Shown here piece after piece: positions 10,445-10,592 of a stretch of DNA of 10,592 nucleotides (its first letter is position 1; every line of letters starts with the position of its first letter). This stretch comes from DATFES01 sp035457725 (GTDB taxonomy: Bacteria; Pseudomonadota; Alphaproteobacteria; CACIAM-22H2): NCBI GenBank assembly GCA_035457725.1, contig DATIBC010000059.1, positions 1 to 10,592 of the forward strand, in the 5' to 3' direction. Made by a program: the position numbers and the translations under genes. Under the pieces are notes generated by a model. The model had not been told where the DNA came from, made no database searches, and saw only the letters and a list, made by a program, of their open reading frames with translations.

Positions 10445-10592
10445 CTACTTGACCTCGACGGTCGCGCCGGCGTCCTCGAGCTGCTTCTTGAACTTGGCGG
10501 CTTCGTCCTTGCTGACGCCTTCCTTGACCGTTTTCGGCGCACCCTCGACCAGGTCCTTGGCTTCCTTGAGTCCGAGACCGGTGATCGCGCGC
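10445..10592 (-). CDS. rplL: 50S ribosomal protein L7/L12, C-terminal part (truncated by window edge)
   Basis: Only the last 48 codons and the TAG stop are inside the window. The translation contains RAITGLGLKEAKDLVEGAPK and ends in EDAGATVEVK, the characteristic C-terminal domain of L7/L12. This domain forms the mobile stalk of the 50S subunit that recruits and stimulates translational GTPases, including the EF-G encoded at the other end of the window. The GLGLKEAKDLVE helix with its conserved lysines is the factor-contacting face. The start and the N-terminal dimerisation domain lie beyond the right edge. The position directly upstream of rpoB agrees with the usual rplJ-rplL-rpoB-rpoC order. 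Confidence 0.97.
   Translation of the reverse strand, partial: RAITGLGLKEAKDLVEGAPKTVKEGVSKDEAAKFKKQLEDAGATVEVK

Overview
The window is one end of the classic bacterial rplJL-rpoBC / str (rpsL-rpsG-fusA) locus, read entirely from the minus strand. In transcription order (from high to low coordinates) it holds the 3' end of rplL, complete rpoB, complete rpoC, a roughly 480-base gap, complete rpsL, complete rpsG, and the 5' part of fusA, which runs off the left edge. The sequence is GC-rich by eye, with GC-rich third positions. RpoB has the Proteobacteria-type lineage inserts, S7 is the short 156-residue form ending in YRW, and the protein sequences read like Alphaproteobacteria. The order within that class (a Rhodospirillales- or Rhizobiales-like lineage) cannot be settled from what is here.

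Region by region. 10445-10592: C-terminal half of ribosomal protein L7/L12. 10258-10444: a 187-base spacer with a long interrupted stem-loop and a 14-bp perfect palindrome. 6121-10257: RNA polymerase beta subunit. 6030-6120: a short spacer with one GC hairpin. 1812-6029: RNA polymerase beta' subunit. 1331-1811: no convincing gene, but regulatory content: a hairpin just after rpoC, an AT-rich island, a well-formed sigma-70-type promoter, and an approximately 180-base rpsL leader with three hairpins, one of which looks like a terminator or attenuator. 959-1330: ribosomal protein S12. 474-944: ribosomal protein S7. 1-453: first 151 codons of elongation factor G.

The genes serve one purpose: they make the two large subunits of the transcription enzyme and core parts of the translating ribosome. 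The layout suggests two transcription units, rplL-rpoB-rpoC and rpsL-rpsG-fusA. Some readthrough between them is possible because the rpoC terminator candidate lacks a good U-tract. Residues that are commonly altered in rifampicin resistance (RpoB) and streptomycin resistance (S12) are all of the wild-type, sensitive kind.

I see no mobile element, CRISPR array, tRNA, phage gene, defence system or other accessory system. This is a conserved housekeeping region. The only parts that merit a second look are the non-coding spacers, above all the rpsL leader.
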